Part shown: positions 1-11,950 of the stretch, in pieces
Layout of the letters: each line of letters starts with the position of its first letter
How positions within the stretch are numbered: the first letter of the stretch is position 1
Assembly (NCBI GenBank): GCA_963969395.1
Contig: OZ017795.1
Coordinates: 3,596,001-3,660,000, forward strand
DNA: 64,000 bases
Direction: 5' to 3'
From: Pseudoscleropodium purum
Lineage: Eukaryota; Streptophyta; Bryopsida; Hypnales; Brachytheciaceae
Program-made: the position numbers and the translations under genes
Notes under the pieces: model-generated
What the model saw: only the letters and a program-made list of their open reading frames with translations
Database searches by the model: none
What the model was told of the DNA's origin: nothing

Positions 1-1325
1 ACCATGATCGCAAACGTCTCGTCGTTCAGCACGCCGCGGTCCTTCCCGATGTTGAGCACGATGAGCTCGACCAGGCCTTTGGTATTCATGAGCACGCCCA
101 ACGTGATCGCTTTCCGGGGATTCACTTTGGTAGCCGTGGCAGCCAAAAACGTCCCGCACATTTTGCCGAAGCAGGCCACGGTGATGACGAGCACAAGCAG
201 ACCAAACGAGCGAACCCCATGAAGGGAGCCAATGTTGGTCTTCAAGCCGCTAGATGCGAAGTACAGAGGCAACATCAGAGTCGAAACAAAATCCTCAATT
301 TTTTCCACCAGTGCGCTTGCGAAAGGTCCGTGTTTCGGGATGATAAGCCCGAACAAAAACGCTCCGAAGATGGAGTGGATACCAATCGCGTCGGTGGTGA
401 ACCCCGCCACCAAAACGGCAGCTAATGTGAGGCAGATGAAAATCTCTTGCACCGGCTCATTGTCGGAGGATCTGGCGGCGACCCATCTCATGACGGGTTG
501 CACGAGCACAAACATGACGATGATGAAAGCGAGTCCGCAGAGGAGCACCCACGCCACCACAGTGGGCTTCGAGTTGTTCCCCGAGAGTGCGATGGCGAGC
601 GCGAGCAGCACCCACGCCGTGACGTCGTCCACGGCGGCGACGGACATGGCGAGCTGACCGACCTCGGTGGTCAGGAGCTTCCGCTCCGCGAGGATGCGGG
701 CGAGCACAGGAAACGCCGTGATGGACATCGCCACGCCCATGAACACCAAAAATGGACCGAACTTCACATCGCCGGCGATGGTCTGGTGGAGCACGAAGGA
801 GACGCCCACTCCGGACGCAAAAGGCACTGTGATGCCCGCTGCAGATATGGCCATGGCCTGCGTTCCCGTCTTGCGGATTTGCCGTATGTCCAGCTCCAAG
901 CCCACCATGAACAAGAAGAAGAGCAAGCCCATTTGCGCGAAACAGTCCAGGATGACCACACTTTGCTTGGGGAAAATATTCGCCAAGTACGTCGCATTCT
1001 TGCCCAACGCCGATGGTCCCAGAAGGATTCCACCCTGAGAGTCACCCACAACGAAACCCAAATCAGACACAGGAGTAAGCCACAATTTCGAAAAATTGAA
1101 TCAAAGAACTCGCTTGCCCCCACTTACCACTACTTCGGCGATGACGCGAGGCTGCTTGAGAGGATTAAAGAAGAAAGCCAGAGTTCGCGTGATGGCCAGA
1201 ATGAGGACAATCTGGACGATGAGCAGGGGAAACGCGAAGTGAGTGGGGACGTCACCCTGCCACACTCCATTCGACGTCGCCGCCATCGTCTTGCACATGA
1301 CTGTGGTGGCATTAGCAGCCGCCAT
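1..1325 (-). CDS. CHX: CHX-type cation/H+ antiporter, N-terminal 410 residues (3' end outside window)
   Basis: Monovalent cation/proton antiporter of the CPA2 family (plant CHX), a multi-pass endomembrane or plasma-membrane protein for K+ and pH homeostasis. Exon 1 is 1128-1325 (66 codons). A 93-bp intron (1035-1127, GTAAGT...CAG) splits the codons before GGILLGPSALG. Exon 2 (1-1034) stays open to the edge. The start is supported by the typical CHX opening (NGVWQGD, then QPRVIAEVV). Recognisable family blocks are GILLGPSALGK (res 68-78), FFLFMVGLELD (res 105-115), SITAFPVLARIL, NTKGLVELIVLNIGKD (res 383-398) and VLNDETFAIM. The acidic transport-site pair reads Asp202-Asp203 (VDDVTAW). Lys385 of NTKGL is present. 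The usual family length is about 800 aa, so roughly half is seen. No frame break is visible. Coding DNA is much GC-richer than its flank. Confidence 0.96.
1035..1127 (-). other. Intron 1 of the CHX gene
   Basis: Short phase-0 intron of 93 bp. The donor GTAAGTGGGG follows codon 66 (VIAEVV) and the acceptor is GACTCTCAG before GGTGGAATC. Joining the exons restores the conserved VIAE..GGILLGPSALG block of plant CHX proteins. Confidence 0.9.
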
Positions 1326-2600
1326 CTCGATCCTTCACAGACTTTCAAGCTTCCTTCCGTGCTCTAGATTCCTCACGTCAAGTTCGCCGCCGTGCATCAA
1401 TCGGCAAGGTCGTCGCTCTGGTTTCACCTCTTCGGAATTCAGAAACCGCTGCACTAGATCTTCAGACGTGCAAGAGCGCGCCTTGTCAAGTGATGATCAC
1501 GTTCGAAGTGCGTCGTCACCATTTCGACCATCGATTTCTGCATAATTATCAATAACAACCAAGCTGAATCATTCACGAACCACAATGCAAACCAGTACAC
1601 GTGCACAAATCAATTCCTGATCATCACTGCAATTCGAAACGAAGTAAACACGACATTAGACGTTTCCAACAAGAGATAAGTTAGAGTGCACGCATGACAT
1701 GTCACAATCAACGAAGTCGAAGAACCTAGAGCTTTGACGGTGAGTGCTTCAAGTCTTACATTCCGGGAGAGAGGAGCTTTCCGCAGCATATTAAATCACG
1801 TCACTCACTCACTCAATACACCAACATCATGGAACCATAGTCTCACAGCCAGCGAAAGTGAGCATCACAAGATAACAGCAAGGATGGTACACACGTATAT
1901 ATATATATGATGAAGAAAGAGACTAATCCTGCAAATCTGCAAAAGTCAAGGCAGATCGAAAAGAGCCTGGCAAGCTGATAGATTCGTATGATAATAAGAG
2001 TCCAAGTTATAGAATGATTCGAGTGTACAGTACAGTGCAACTCTTTCCTGGTGTCTCCACTCACCCAGGACATGGATATCCTAAAATTAGTATGGAATTG
2101 GAGATAAGTTGCTAGGGAAGTCGTACCTCGAAAGGAGCGAGCGAGCGCAAGGGACGGCGTCCTGAAAGCTTTACCACCCACTGTGCATGGCACTTGGTCA
2201 GTAGGTGTGATTCTCGGCACCGGAAATGTCGCTCGGAAGAAAGAAACTTTGCAAACAACTTGCGCAGCTACTGTCGACAGCATCAGACTTGGTCCGCATT
2301 CCGCAAGTCACGTCTATACCACTTCAGTTACCCCATTGATCAATTATTGTGGACGTTTCATTTTTCAGATTTTGTAGGGAAAATTTCAGTGACACAAAGA
2401 ATGGGATGGCCAACTGATCTGTCAGCCCACCAGAGAAACGGCAAATGTTGAACAAGTTTTCTAGGCCAGGCTGCATCAGTCTTATAGAAAATCCACCGCA
2501 CGACATACGGCATTGTTTACCAATGAGGCAAAGGGTCGCTTTTGCCGCATCCTAGAAAAGAGATCCCTACAGTGAACAAAATTGTCTTTTATAAGTAGCC
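1326..2600 (-). promoter_or_regulatory. 5' flank and probable leader/promoter of the CHX gene
   Basis: About 1.2 kb upstream of the antiporter start is less AT-rich than the DNA beyond 2.6 kb and contains none of the dispersed repeats, so it is probably leader and promoter. A short alternating AT run lies at 1897-1908. Open frames here are short and match nothing I recognise. I cannot place a TATA box or transcription start. Confidence 0.45.
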
Positions 2601-5053
2601 CACCCCAATCTTTGAATTATCTGAAAAGTCCTTCCGAGGTATCTAACAAATCATAATACCTCTCCAATGTGAGGAAGAAGAGTTCTTGTTTATTTAATGT
2701 TATGTACGATTGCAAACCTTATTGTTCTCCCTTTGCATTGGTCAAATCTTATACCAAGTATAGGAGGTCTCCAACCTTTTTATGAAAACTAGCAAAAGAA
2801 CACTAAATCAATGCTTGAACTTGTCAACAAATCTTCTTTTTATCCCTTTCAAATGAGCAATTTTTTTGAATTAGCAAGTTGTGATAAAGGATGGGTTTTG
2901 TTTTTTGCTTTTTCACTCCGGTGAAACACATGTCATTTTAGGATTTTTCTAACATGGATGTTTAATGAAGATAATGTATAATAAAATAATGCAACTACAA
3001 TATTCATCTCAATGTTATTTTGAAAGAGGGGGAGGAAAACTTTAAGCAACTTAAAAAGTTCATGTAAATGAAGAGTTGTTCACTTTAATACTATCAAATA
3101 TTTGAAAAGACACTTAAACTATTAATACCAATAAGAAATGGGCAGGGCTTTTGTGATGCAATGCTACAACAAGGTAATTTATAAGAAACACTTGGCTTTT
3201 TTTTGTCCCTATGCCTCAAATAGGTGGTTTTTTGCTCATAACTTTTATATCGTATGTCAATTTATATAAAATTTGAAAAGAAGATTGATGTAGTAGTTGT
3301 GGACATTGAATAATATTTTGCATCTAAAAAAAAGTATTTCCCTACTTAAATAGCCCCCAATTAGATGTGTACCTTGGTCATTTTGTTGGGGGGGAGGGTA
3401 ATACTATTTTGGCCCAAAAATGAAAATTTAAAGCTCAAAATTGCAGTACAAGGACTTTTCCTAAAGACATACAAGCCTACCAAGAGATTTTCTAAAAATA
3501 GTAAACTTTCCATCTTCCACATGTATTCAAAGTACACTATTGCTTTGTAAGAAGTGTAGAGAACAAATTTTTTTTTCCAAAGATGAAAATGGTTTGAAAA
3601 GGAGCACCTTGAAGTTAGAAAAAACAAATTGAATTTTAGGGGTATTTTTACTATTTTCTAAAAATTAAACATCAGAGTATTCATTTTCTTGGTATTTTCC
3701 ATTATCTTTTTCTTGTACACAACTTTCAGAAATATATTATTTTCAATGCTTTACAAATTATCCTTATTTTATTTAAATTTTGAAAATTTGAATCCAAATA
3801 TTACAATACTCATAGTACTAGTCCATTTTGAGATAAAAATAATAGGTGTTTCTTGCAATGACCCAATGTGGTATAAATTGGATTGTAGTAATAGAAACAC
3901 TTAAATAGGATTTCAAATAAAGAGGGCGTCTATTGTTAGTATTTTGACAAATGTTGACTTTGCACTTATTAAATATTGTTTTTAGTGAATGTCGAGATTT
4001 AAAGATGACTTGGTGAGTGACTAGTAAGAGTGAATTTTTCAAAGGTGTAATTTATAATATTTTAGAATGTACATGATGTAGCTACATCCTCTCAATTAAC
4101 AATCAAAAACCAACCTCATAAGAATTGGAGACTCGAAGCTAGGGTCTACTAATTTTATTTTTTCTATTAATGAGGATGCAAAATTAGTATCACCTACAAA
4201 ATGTTTAATACAAAAAATAGTACAAATCCACATGGGCTAAAATGATTTTGTGTTGAATTTGTCTTATAGCTAATATAAATTGCATTCAAACTAACACATA
4301 ATTAACACAAAATAATTTCATCCTATGGTGGGATTATATTAGAAATTGTAAAAATTGTTACAATTAAATAATATTTCAACCTATATTAAGTCAAAGTAGT
4401 ATACTTTAGGTAAATTGGTGAGACATGATCTAATAGAATAAACCAATGTAGTAAATAAAAAAGATATTGGCTTGAGGGGATCATAGTACCATATATGAAG
4501 GTTAGATTTGACATGTAGGTGCCAAAATTCAATTTTTCATAACATTGTATAAGCAAGTAAAGACCCTTTTTATGCTAGGAAGGTATTATACTTTGCTAAA
4601 TTAATGGGGTTGGGTGAGGAGCCATATAAGACAATTTTCTTCTCTACAAGGGTTCCCTTTTCAAAGATGCAAAGGATGGTAAACAATGTTATGCCATATT
4701 GAATTTGAAATGTCCATGTCACCTTAAACCAATCACAAGAAGCGTGTGATATTTTTTATAATAAAACAAAATCCACTTGCAGAGTAGCATTCAAAACATT
4801 TTTTGAGTTTGACCAACTATTTTCATTCAATTACCATATTGAAGAAATTTTCAAGTACTAAGTGTAGTTTTTTCTCTATTTTTTTAATCCCGAATAGAAA
4901 TTTTCAATTATAGATTATTTCACCAGATGCTTTCTAAATGTTTTAGTCAAATTGCAACTGGTTTTTTCCCAATTCCACCAACTACCAATAAACTAACCGG
5001 TCATTCTTCCTAAACATTGTTGCATAGGTTTATATTTAGGTAGTTAGACGTTT
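2601..5053. other. AT-rich intergenic DNA with dispersed repeat fragments
   Basis: No gene is seen. Two stretches recur elsewhere in the window: 3361-3550 resembles 9298-9475, and 3640-3905 resembles 62295-62570. They adjoin each other here and may be parts of one old repeat. The rest is AT-rich with no open frame of note. Confidence 0.6.
3361..3905. repeat. Dispersed repeat with partial copies at 9298-9475 and 62295-62570
   Basis: The first part (3361-3550) and 9298-9475 share a run of matched blocks: a GGTCATTTTG stretch, AAGCTCAAAA, AAAAATAGTAAA-like, and CTTCCACA followed by CAAAGTRCACT. The second part (3640-3905) shares TTTTTACTATTTTCTAAAAA, ATGCTTTACAAATTATCC and TTTTTGCAAT-like blocks with 62295-62570. 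No termini or coding content were recognised. Confidence 0.6.
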
Positions 5054-6028
5054 ATAACCCCTAAATGCCCAAATTGTATTTTTTGGCAATATAGCAATTT
5101 TGGATTTTTGGGTAGCTCACTACAAATGAGTCTTTTATTTCTTTTCTTTGAAATGTCAATACAACATGTGCCTGAGGAATAGCTTTAAGGCCCAACAATT
5201 TTCATAACTTTTGACTACATGGTTAAAAAATTATTGTATGATATGTGTTTTCATTACTTATTGGGCAGTCTAGGCATAATTTTTTTCTTAAATCACTTTT
5301 ATTTAAAATTAACATTTGATATTGGTTTCTTAGATTTATATGTACTTGGAAAGCTTTGAATCATTTCATTTTGATCAATGAGTCAAAAGTTATGAGGAGT
5401 TATAGTTTCCAAGAGTTTGTAGGTTGTTATTGAATCTCTACTTTAAGACAAACTTCAAAGTCCTTTATTCCACTCAATTTTCAATATTTTTAGGAAAATA
5501 TTAATATAAATTTCTAATATTAAAAATATTAGAAAAAAAAATCCTTGAACATAGATTGTTTATTATAACATTACAACCATTGGGATTAGCATTTTTCAAT
5601 TCCATATATAAATTGTTAACAATTTAGTATTTTGAATTATTCTCTCCTTCTTTGTACTTACTATTTTTTTCCTATATGTTGTACAATTCCAAATAATCTG
5701 AAAGTTTTCAAGCATGTAGCCAACTTGACTTGAAGAATGAATTTAAAGAGTAACCACCACTTTGGACATTTTTTCATACAAATGTGACCTTATAAAGTAC
5801 AGCTGCCCAAATTTTCGTAGGGCCAAAAAAAGAATTTTTGTTACTCCAAATGTTAATATCTTGCAATCTTCATGGTGGAAATTTCTGAAATTTTCTTCTC
5901 ATCTTTTCAAACTAGCATGCTACAAGACCCTACGTTTACATGTGTTCCAAAAATTTGGTACTTCTAATAGAGATGGCAATTTTGGAGTGGTTTTGGTGAA
6001 AACATAGTCAAATTCATTCAGGGGTTAC
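5054..6028 (+). mobile_element. TTAA-A element, copy 1 (non-autonomous, TIR-ended)
   Basis: Begins (T/A)TAA-CCCCTAAATGCCCAAATTGT and ends CAGGGG-TTAC, so both flanking TTAA sites have each taken one substitution. The interior follows the family order: TTTTTTGGCAA..ATAGCAATTTTGG near the left end, GCTTTAAGGCCCAACAATTTTCATAACTTTTGACTACATGG-type block, CCTATATGTTGTACAATTCC, and TGGCAATTTTGGAG..TTTTGGTGAAAACATAGTCA at the right end. No coding capacity. Confidence 0.85.
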
Positions 6029-6134
6029 CTAACATTGATTCATTTTCTGGCTTCGTCATTCCGAGGACAAGACGGGAATTGCTGCGAAGGCAGGAAGGAA
6101 TGGGCTCTGCAAAAAAAGAAGCAACCACCACCAC

Positions 6135-6930
6135 CGATTCTCTTCAAGTCAACCGATCGAGCAAACAACGGGAGTAGACGGAGTGCCGTGAGTGACCGAC
6201 GGACGGCTGAAAAACTCTGGCATCAATCACGTTCTCATGAACTTTACTACGAAGTCTTTCAACCCAAAAGTACTAAAGATAGCTGTACTGCACTGTTCAG
6301 TATCGATGCTTTGTTTTTGTTTCCTTTTTTCCTTTTGAGAATCGGTATGAATTGATAATTCTATAAACTGAATTACAGAAGTACAGTATTGGTGCTTTGT
6401 TTTTCTTTGGAAAGTTGGATATGAATTAATAATCTCTACAAATGAACTTACAGTATCGATCTGCTTACTCAAGGTGCCGCTTTTTGACTTTGAGAGTTTA
6501 CTGTACCCCTGCTGCTACCACTCAAAAGGCTGTCAATGCGGAACGATGCAACAGATACACTTGACTCCGTGGAAGATGACTCCGTGAGTTGAAGAAGCGG
6601 ACGGACGGCATGACATGACGGAGCCAGAGAGGATCGTCAGTTCAGGACGCACGGCAAGAAGACTTCAAAAAACCATCCACGAGAGCACGTTTGTTCACCT
6701 TTGTTGGCTCTGTCCTTTGGACAAAGACAAAGACTTGTAGTATGGACTATGAGCATGTGGAATAGGAGTTTCTAAATCCTATGCACAACTGCATTCACAT
6801 TGCACAACAACATGGTGAAGGTTTGGTTGGAGTGGATAGAGCCTCATGGTCACATAGTTGCCATTCTTGTTCAATGACTTGTTCGTGACTTGATAAGGAG
6901 GCAAGAGCAAACTTAGTACATTCATTCATC
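6135..6930 (+). repeat. GC-richer duplicated segment, copy 1 (paired with 13813-14522)
   Basis: Starts at GATTCTCTTCAAGTCAACCG and shares long blocks with 13813-14190 (CCGATCGAGCAAACAACGG, GGACGGCTGA, CATGAACTTT, AGGTGCCGCTTTTTGACT, TGCGGAACGAT, AAACCATCCA) and, after a gap, with 14462-14522 (GTTCAATGACTT, GGCAAGAGC). This copy has an internal direct duplication of about 80 bp (around 6296-6370 and 6380-6455, each with CAGTAT..GCTTTGTTTTT) that the second copy lacks. Base composition is closer to the genes than to the flanking DNA. It may be an old promoter or gene fragment. No conserved open frame is seen. Confidence 0.7.
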
Positions 6931-7601
6931 TACACTATCTATACTATTAAAAATAGAGGATTGTTTATTTGTTTGTATGTCTATTAGTGATGATGTCAAG
7001 ATTTCAGTGATCATTGGGCTAATTGGGACGTACTTGGTAGTGTCGAAAAACCCTTGGTGAGTGCAGGTGCACAAAGAGAGTTTTGTGGCGTTCCAATTGA
7101 GATGGCAAAAGTTACTGATTTCGGAAGTTGTTTTATTGTACTAACAATTTAAAAATTGAATGGAAAGTAGAAAATTAGATGAAAAAAGCCATTGGACCAT
7201 GCAATTGGCTACACTAACATGACACCAATGCTTTTTTCTAGAATGCATTGTCAAGTTCGTCTTCAGATTCATATTGGATACATATTCAAGTTTCTACTTG
7301 GACGTGAGTAGAAGAGGATTAGTAGTGATGAATTTTGACAAATACAAAAGACCAAATTCAACATCTTGAACCAATCTATAAATAAATAATTATTGACTTA
7401 TACCCTACCACCCAAAGTAGAAAAAGAAGAATTTCAAAGCTTTAGTGGATCTTGAGGTCATATTGCTTAATGATCAATAAGTCACCAATTGCTAGTGTAA
7501 CCACTCTTTCATGAGTTGGAGTTGTTTATGAGTATTAAAGCTTGTACAAGAAATAGTTCAATTGTTCATTCACAACCATAGGGTCATAATCCGGAACTCG
7601 C

Positions 7602-8534
7602 TTAACCCCTAAAGGTCATAGACTATGTTTTCACCAAAAATGCTCCAAAACTGCCATTTCTGATAGAAGCATCAAATTTTAGATGAAAAACATTCTTGGA
7701 CACATGTAACCATATGATCTTGTAGTAAACTAGTTTGAAAAGATGTGGAAAAAATTTCAAAATTTTCCACCATGTAGATTGCAAGATATTAACATTTGAA
7801 GTGACAAAAACCATTTTTTCGACCTTGCAAAAATATGGGCAGCTGCACTTCATAAGGTCACATTTGTATGAAAAAATGTTCAAAATGATGGTTACTCTTT
7901 GGATATATTCTTCAAGTTAAGTTGGATACATGCTTGAAATTTTTTAGATCATTTGGAATTGCATAATATATAGGAAAAAAATAATAAGTAGAAAGAAGTA
8001 CAAAGTGATTCAAAACACTAAATTGTTAAGAATTTAATTATGGAATTGAAAAATTCCAATCCCAATGGTGGTAATGTAGTAATAAACAATCTACATCATA
8101 TATTTTTATTTTTTTCAAAAAATATTAAAAATTGAGTTAAATAAAGGACTTCAAAGTTTATTTTTGAGTAGGGAATCCATGACTATCCAAAAACTAGAGC
8201 ACCTCATAACTTTCATCTTGTAAATCAAAATGGAATGATTCAAAGCTTTCCACATATATATAAATCTAAAAAATCAATTTCAAATTTTTATTTTCAAAAA
8301 AAGTGATTTTTAAGAAATTTTTGGGTTGCCTACCAAGCATTGAAAATTACATATTATGCAATAACTTTTGAATCATGTAGTCAAAAGTTATGAAAATTAT
8401 TGGGCCTTAAAGATACTCCTCATGCACATGTTGTTTGAAAATTTCAGAAAAAAAAACTAAAAATTCCATTTGTAGTGAGCTACCCCAAATTGCTATGTTG
8501 CCAAAAAAACACAATTTTGACCTTTAGGGGTTAA
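7602..8534 (-). mobile_element. TTAA-A element, copy 2 (best-preserved termini)
   Basis: 933 bp including both TTAA sites. The left end TTAACCCCTAAAGGTCA is matched exactly by the inverted right end, a 17-bp perfect match that decays into an imperfect one of about 34 bp (..CTATGTTTT against ..TTGTGTTTT). It lies in reverse orientation to copy 1. It holds the uninterrupted sequence GAGTTAAATAAAGGACTTC (TTAA at 8137-8140) into which TTAA-B inserted in copy 3. No transposase is present. Confidence 0.92.
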
Positions 8535-11500
8535 TTTTTTGTATTGGCTTGATCTCAAGAGCTAGATATTCAAAGTTTCAAACCAAGTAATTTTGGCTAA
8601 TTGTTGGGTTCCTTTGAGCGGATGCTACAGTTCCCTACCTACTCATGTGATTCAAATGGATAGTATCAAAACTGATCATATGCAGTAGGTAGTTACACAA
8701 TAACTTTAGGGAACATGAACAAAATGGTTTCTTCATCACAAAGGCATCATTATGTAACTAAATTTATAGAAAAGCTCATGTTGTAATATTCTTGTTTTTT
8801 TTTTGTCTATTACTTGTTTTTTATATTAATAATAATAACAACAAGTTGTCATTAGACTATAGACTCATCACATATATTAATTAACCTCGTGTCTTACATT
8901 GGATGCAATGGGTGCAAGTGAGGTTCATTAAATCTTGGAAAGTTTTTGATAAATTTCAAAAACTTTAACATTATACTCATGTTTTATTTTGCAAGTTTAA
9001 GTGTTCAACACTTAAAATGAAAGGATAGTAATATGAATTTGCATGAAAAAATTCTTATCTTGAATAAATATTAGACATATTAGTACTTTTTTTTGCAAGC
9101 AATGAATTCTTCATATAGCAAAAAACATACATATGTGTTGTTTAGACCAAATTTCTCATTTTTAAAGCTTAAAATTTTATGGATACAAATTAAGCCTAGA
9201 TCTATTATGATCTAAGTTTGAATTCAATATTGAGCATCAGTAAGATCATAATGGTATCTATTCTAAGGATGATCTAGAAAAATGACTACCTCCAATTGGA
9301 TGTCTATTGTGGTCATTTTGATGGGTTTTAGTACTATTTTTTATCCAAGAATGAAAATTTGAAGCTCAAAAATGATATACAAAGACTTCTACCAAATTTA
9401 CCCAAGCCCTCAAAAAGATTTTTTTAAATAGTAAATTGTTTGCCTTCCACACATGCTCAAAGTGCACTCCTTTTTTAGGGGGTAGTGAGCGGTAGCAACA
9501 GAAAACTACGTACAAACAAATGATAGGGTGCCTCAAAAACATTTGAGATAATAAATATAATTTATTTTTAATATTATAAGGTATAAAAATGTTATGACAT
9601 GTCTTTATAGGGTATAAAAAATAGGTTCAATTGAAAAAAAATTAGACCTAGGATACCCACCTTTTATTCTTTTTTGGGGCCCAAAATATTAAATGTTGTT
9701 GCCTTGTGAGTGGCATATTCAAAGTGTTCAATGATTTTATAGACTTTACTAATTTCTACAGAATATGTTGGCTAACTTTAAGTGGTTGTCATTTAATTTT
9801 GAAAATTGGCAATTCCTATTCTGGGCCTTTTGTTCGGATTTAGGGTTCTATTTATAATATTTTAGGGTTTTAATTTAGATTATAAATCCCATTTACTAAT
9901 TTCAATTGGAAAGGTGTTGAACTTCAATGGAGTTGGAAAAAAAATAGATTGAAAAAAAATGGGATAAAAAAAAACTGAAATGTAAAGAAAAATTTATAAT
10001 AAAATAGTATATGATGTATTCATGGCATTTGGAAATTAAAAACAATGCGTTCCCCCTTTTTCATGAACCAAATTAGAAAATTATATAATCATAAAGTGCC
10101 AAAACAATAGTAGACAAAAAAAAATAATACCCCCCTATAAATTAGTGAGTGTTTGCATGTGTATCCTTGTTTTTTTCATGGACTACACCCTTTGAGATTC
10201 CAACTCTTATTAGCACCTCTGATGGTACCTTGAATTAAACCTACAAGGTAGGAAATTTTGACACAACAAATATTGGCCCTAGTGGTGCAATTGTGCCAAC
10301 GTTTCATAGGACAAGTATAGAAAGGATTAAGCAATTTCTTGATGGATATATAGACCATATAATATCACTAGCTATGTTTTAAGTGAAGGCTCATATTGAT
10401 GCATTCCATACGGTAAGCTTTCAAAATCATTCTTGTACAAAGAATAAACCTCTTTTAAATTCTCTATAATGGCTTGTTCTACATGCCTTTCATATCATTA
10501 TTTTTCTCTATTGATAATGTTTCCCAATAGATGTTTCCTTCTTTAATCTCCATGTTGCAATGAATGGCTTCTATGTTGTTCATAACCTTAGCATTACGAA
10601 CTAAGAAAAAGGAATACCATTGACAACTTTCAATATGAATTGAGTAAGTCAACATGAAATTATAAAAAGTACAACATAAATATATATTAACTCCAATGTA
10701 CAATGTACTTGTTGTCTACTTGAATTTTTCCATTAACTTTAAAGACTATGAACAAAAAGTGGAAATTTTACTTTTAAATATCATTTTTAACATATTGAAA
10801 TTAATTAAAGAACATTTTGAATTACATTCTTATTTTCATCTTTAAGACATTTTGTTGGGGTTCCTTGTATCATTCCTTAATAATAAATGAAAGCAATCAT
10901 GAGTTTTATTGAGTGGGTTATTCATGCTTGCTCACTCAACAAGACCGAATAAAATCAAAGATTCTCTAAAATCTTAGAGTTTTTTAGAGAAAAAATTTGA
11001 AAGAAGAAAAAAATATCTTTGTTGTAAGTTAGGGTCAGTGAAAAAATAATTTATAATAAATTTGAACATTTTTGAGACGTTGTTTTTTCAAAAACTAAAA
11101 ACTTTGTAAAGAAAAGAATTTCCAAAATTTTGTTATTAGCATCTATTAAGCAAACTATTAAACCGTAATATTTTGAAAAAATCAGTTATTTGCAAGAAAT
11201 ATGTTGACAACACCCTTCACTTATGGTAGTTGGTCTATTATTTTGTTTTATAAAGTAAAGTAAAAAATTCATAAAATTTGAAGAGCTTGACTCTATACAA
11301 TTCTACATTTCTTTCAAAAACTAGTAAAAAAAATAATTGGCTAGGAAATCAAATTTATCATTTAACATACCTTTGTTCTAGAATGTTGGGAAAAGGCTTA
11401 TATGTAGAAGGAACTAAATAAAATCTTATTTCAAAATCAACCACTAGAAAATAATGAGTGCAAATATTTTATATTGAAATACCTTTTGTACACATTTGTA

Positions 11501-11950
11501 CATCTAAGGTTTAATTTGAATACACCCATAATCAATCCTCATTAGAAGAGATTTGAGGGCCATGGAGGGCTATTTCAAGCATATTTCCCTTGTTGAAAAC
11601 TACAATATTGGAGTCAAAATATTTAATAATAAAAAATATTTCAAACTTTCAAAAAATATGTTAATTTTGAAAATTTTAATATAATGTTAATATTAATATT
11701 TGACATGGCAAAGTCTTAGATACAACAAACTATGGATGTAGTAGAGATCTCAAAGTTTCCACAATCCAAAAACTTGCAGTCTTTTGAAACCCTCAAATCT
11801 ATTCTAATGATATAATTATATAGATTATTCATATCTAATGGCCAAGGTCAACAAAATTTCATTGAAAAATATTGATTACAATTGGCCGGATTCAATATTA
11901 ATAGATCTACTTCTATATGAATATAATTTATAAATCTTCTTAGAATCTCT
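8535..11950. other. AT-rich intergenic DNA, no gene seen
   Basis: 3.4 kb without a supportable gene. It contains the 9298-9475 repeat and long A/T runs. Short open frames on both strands (longest under 80 codons) have no recognisable motif. Confidence 0.6.

Noticed and set aside
447..1367. 306-codon open frame on the plus strand
   Set aside because: Antisense to the CHX exons; its His/Glu/Arg-rich product is the shadow of GC-rich codons, while the minus strand gives a clear antiporter.
5762..6007. Recurrent 80-codon frames in several repeats (5762, 7623, 12000, 32843)
   Set aside because: They are the same TTAA-A segment read in the same frame and broken in other copies; chance openness, not a gene.
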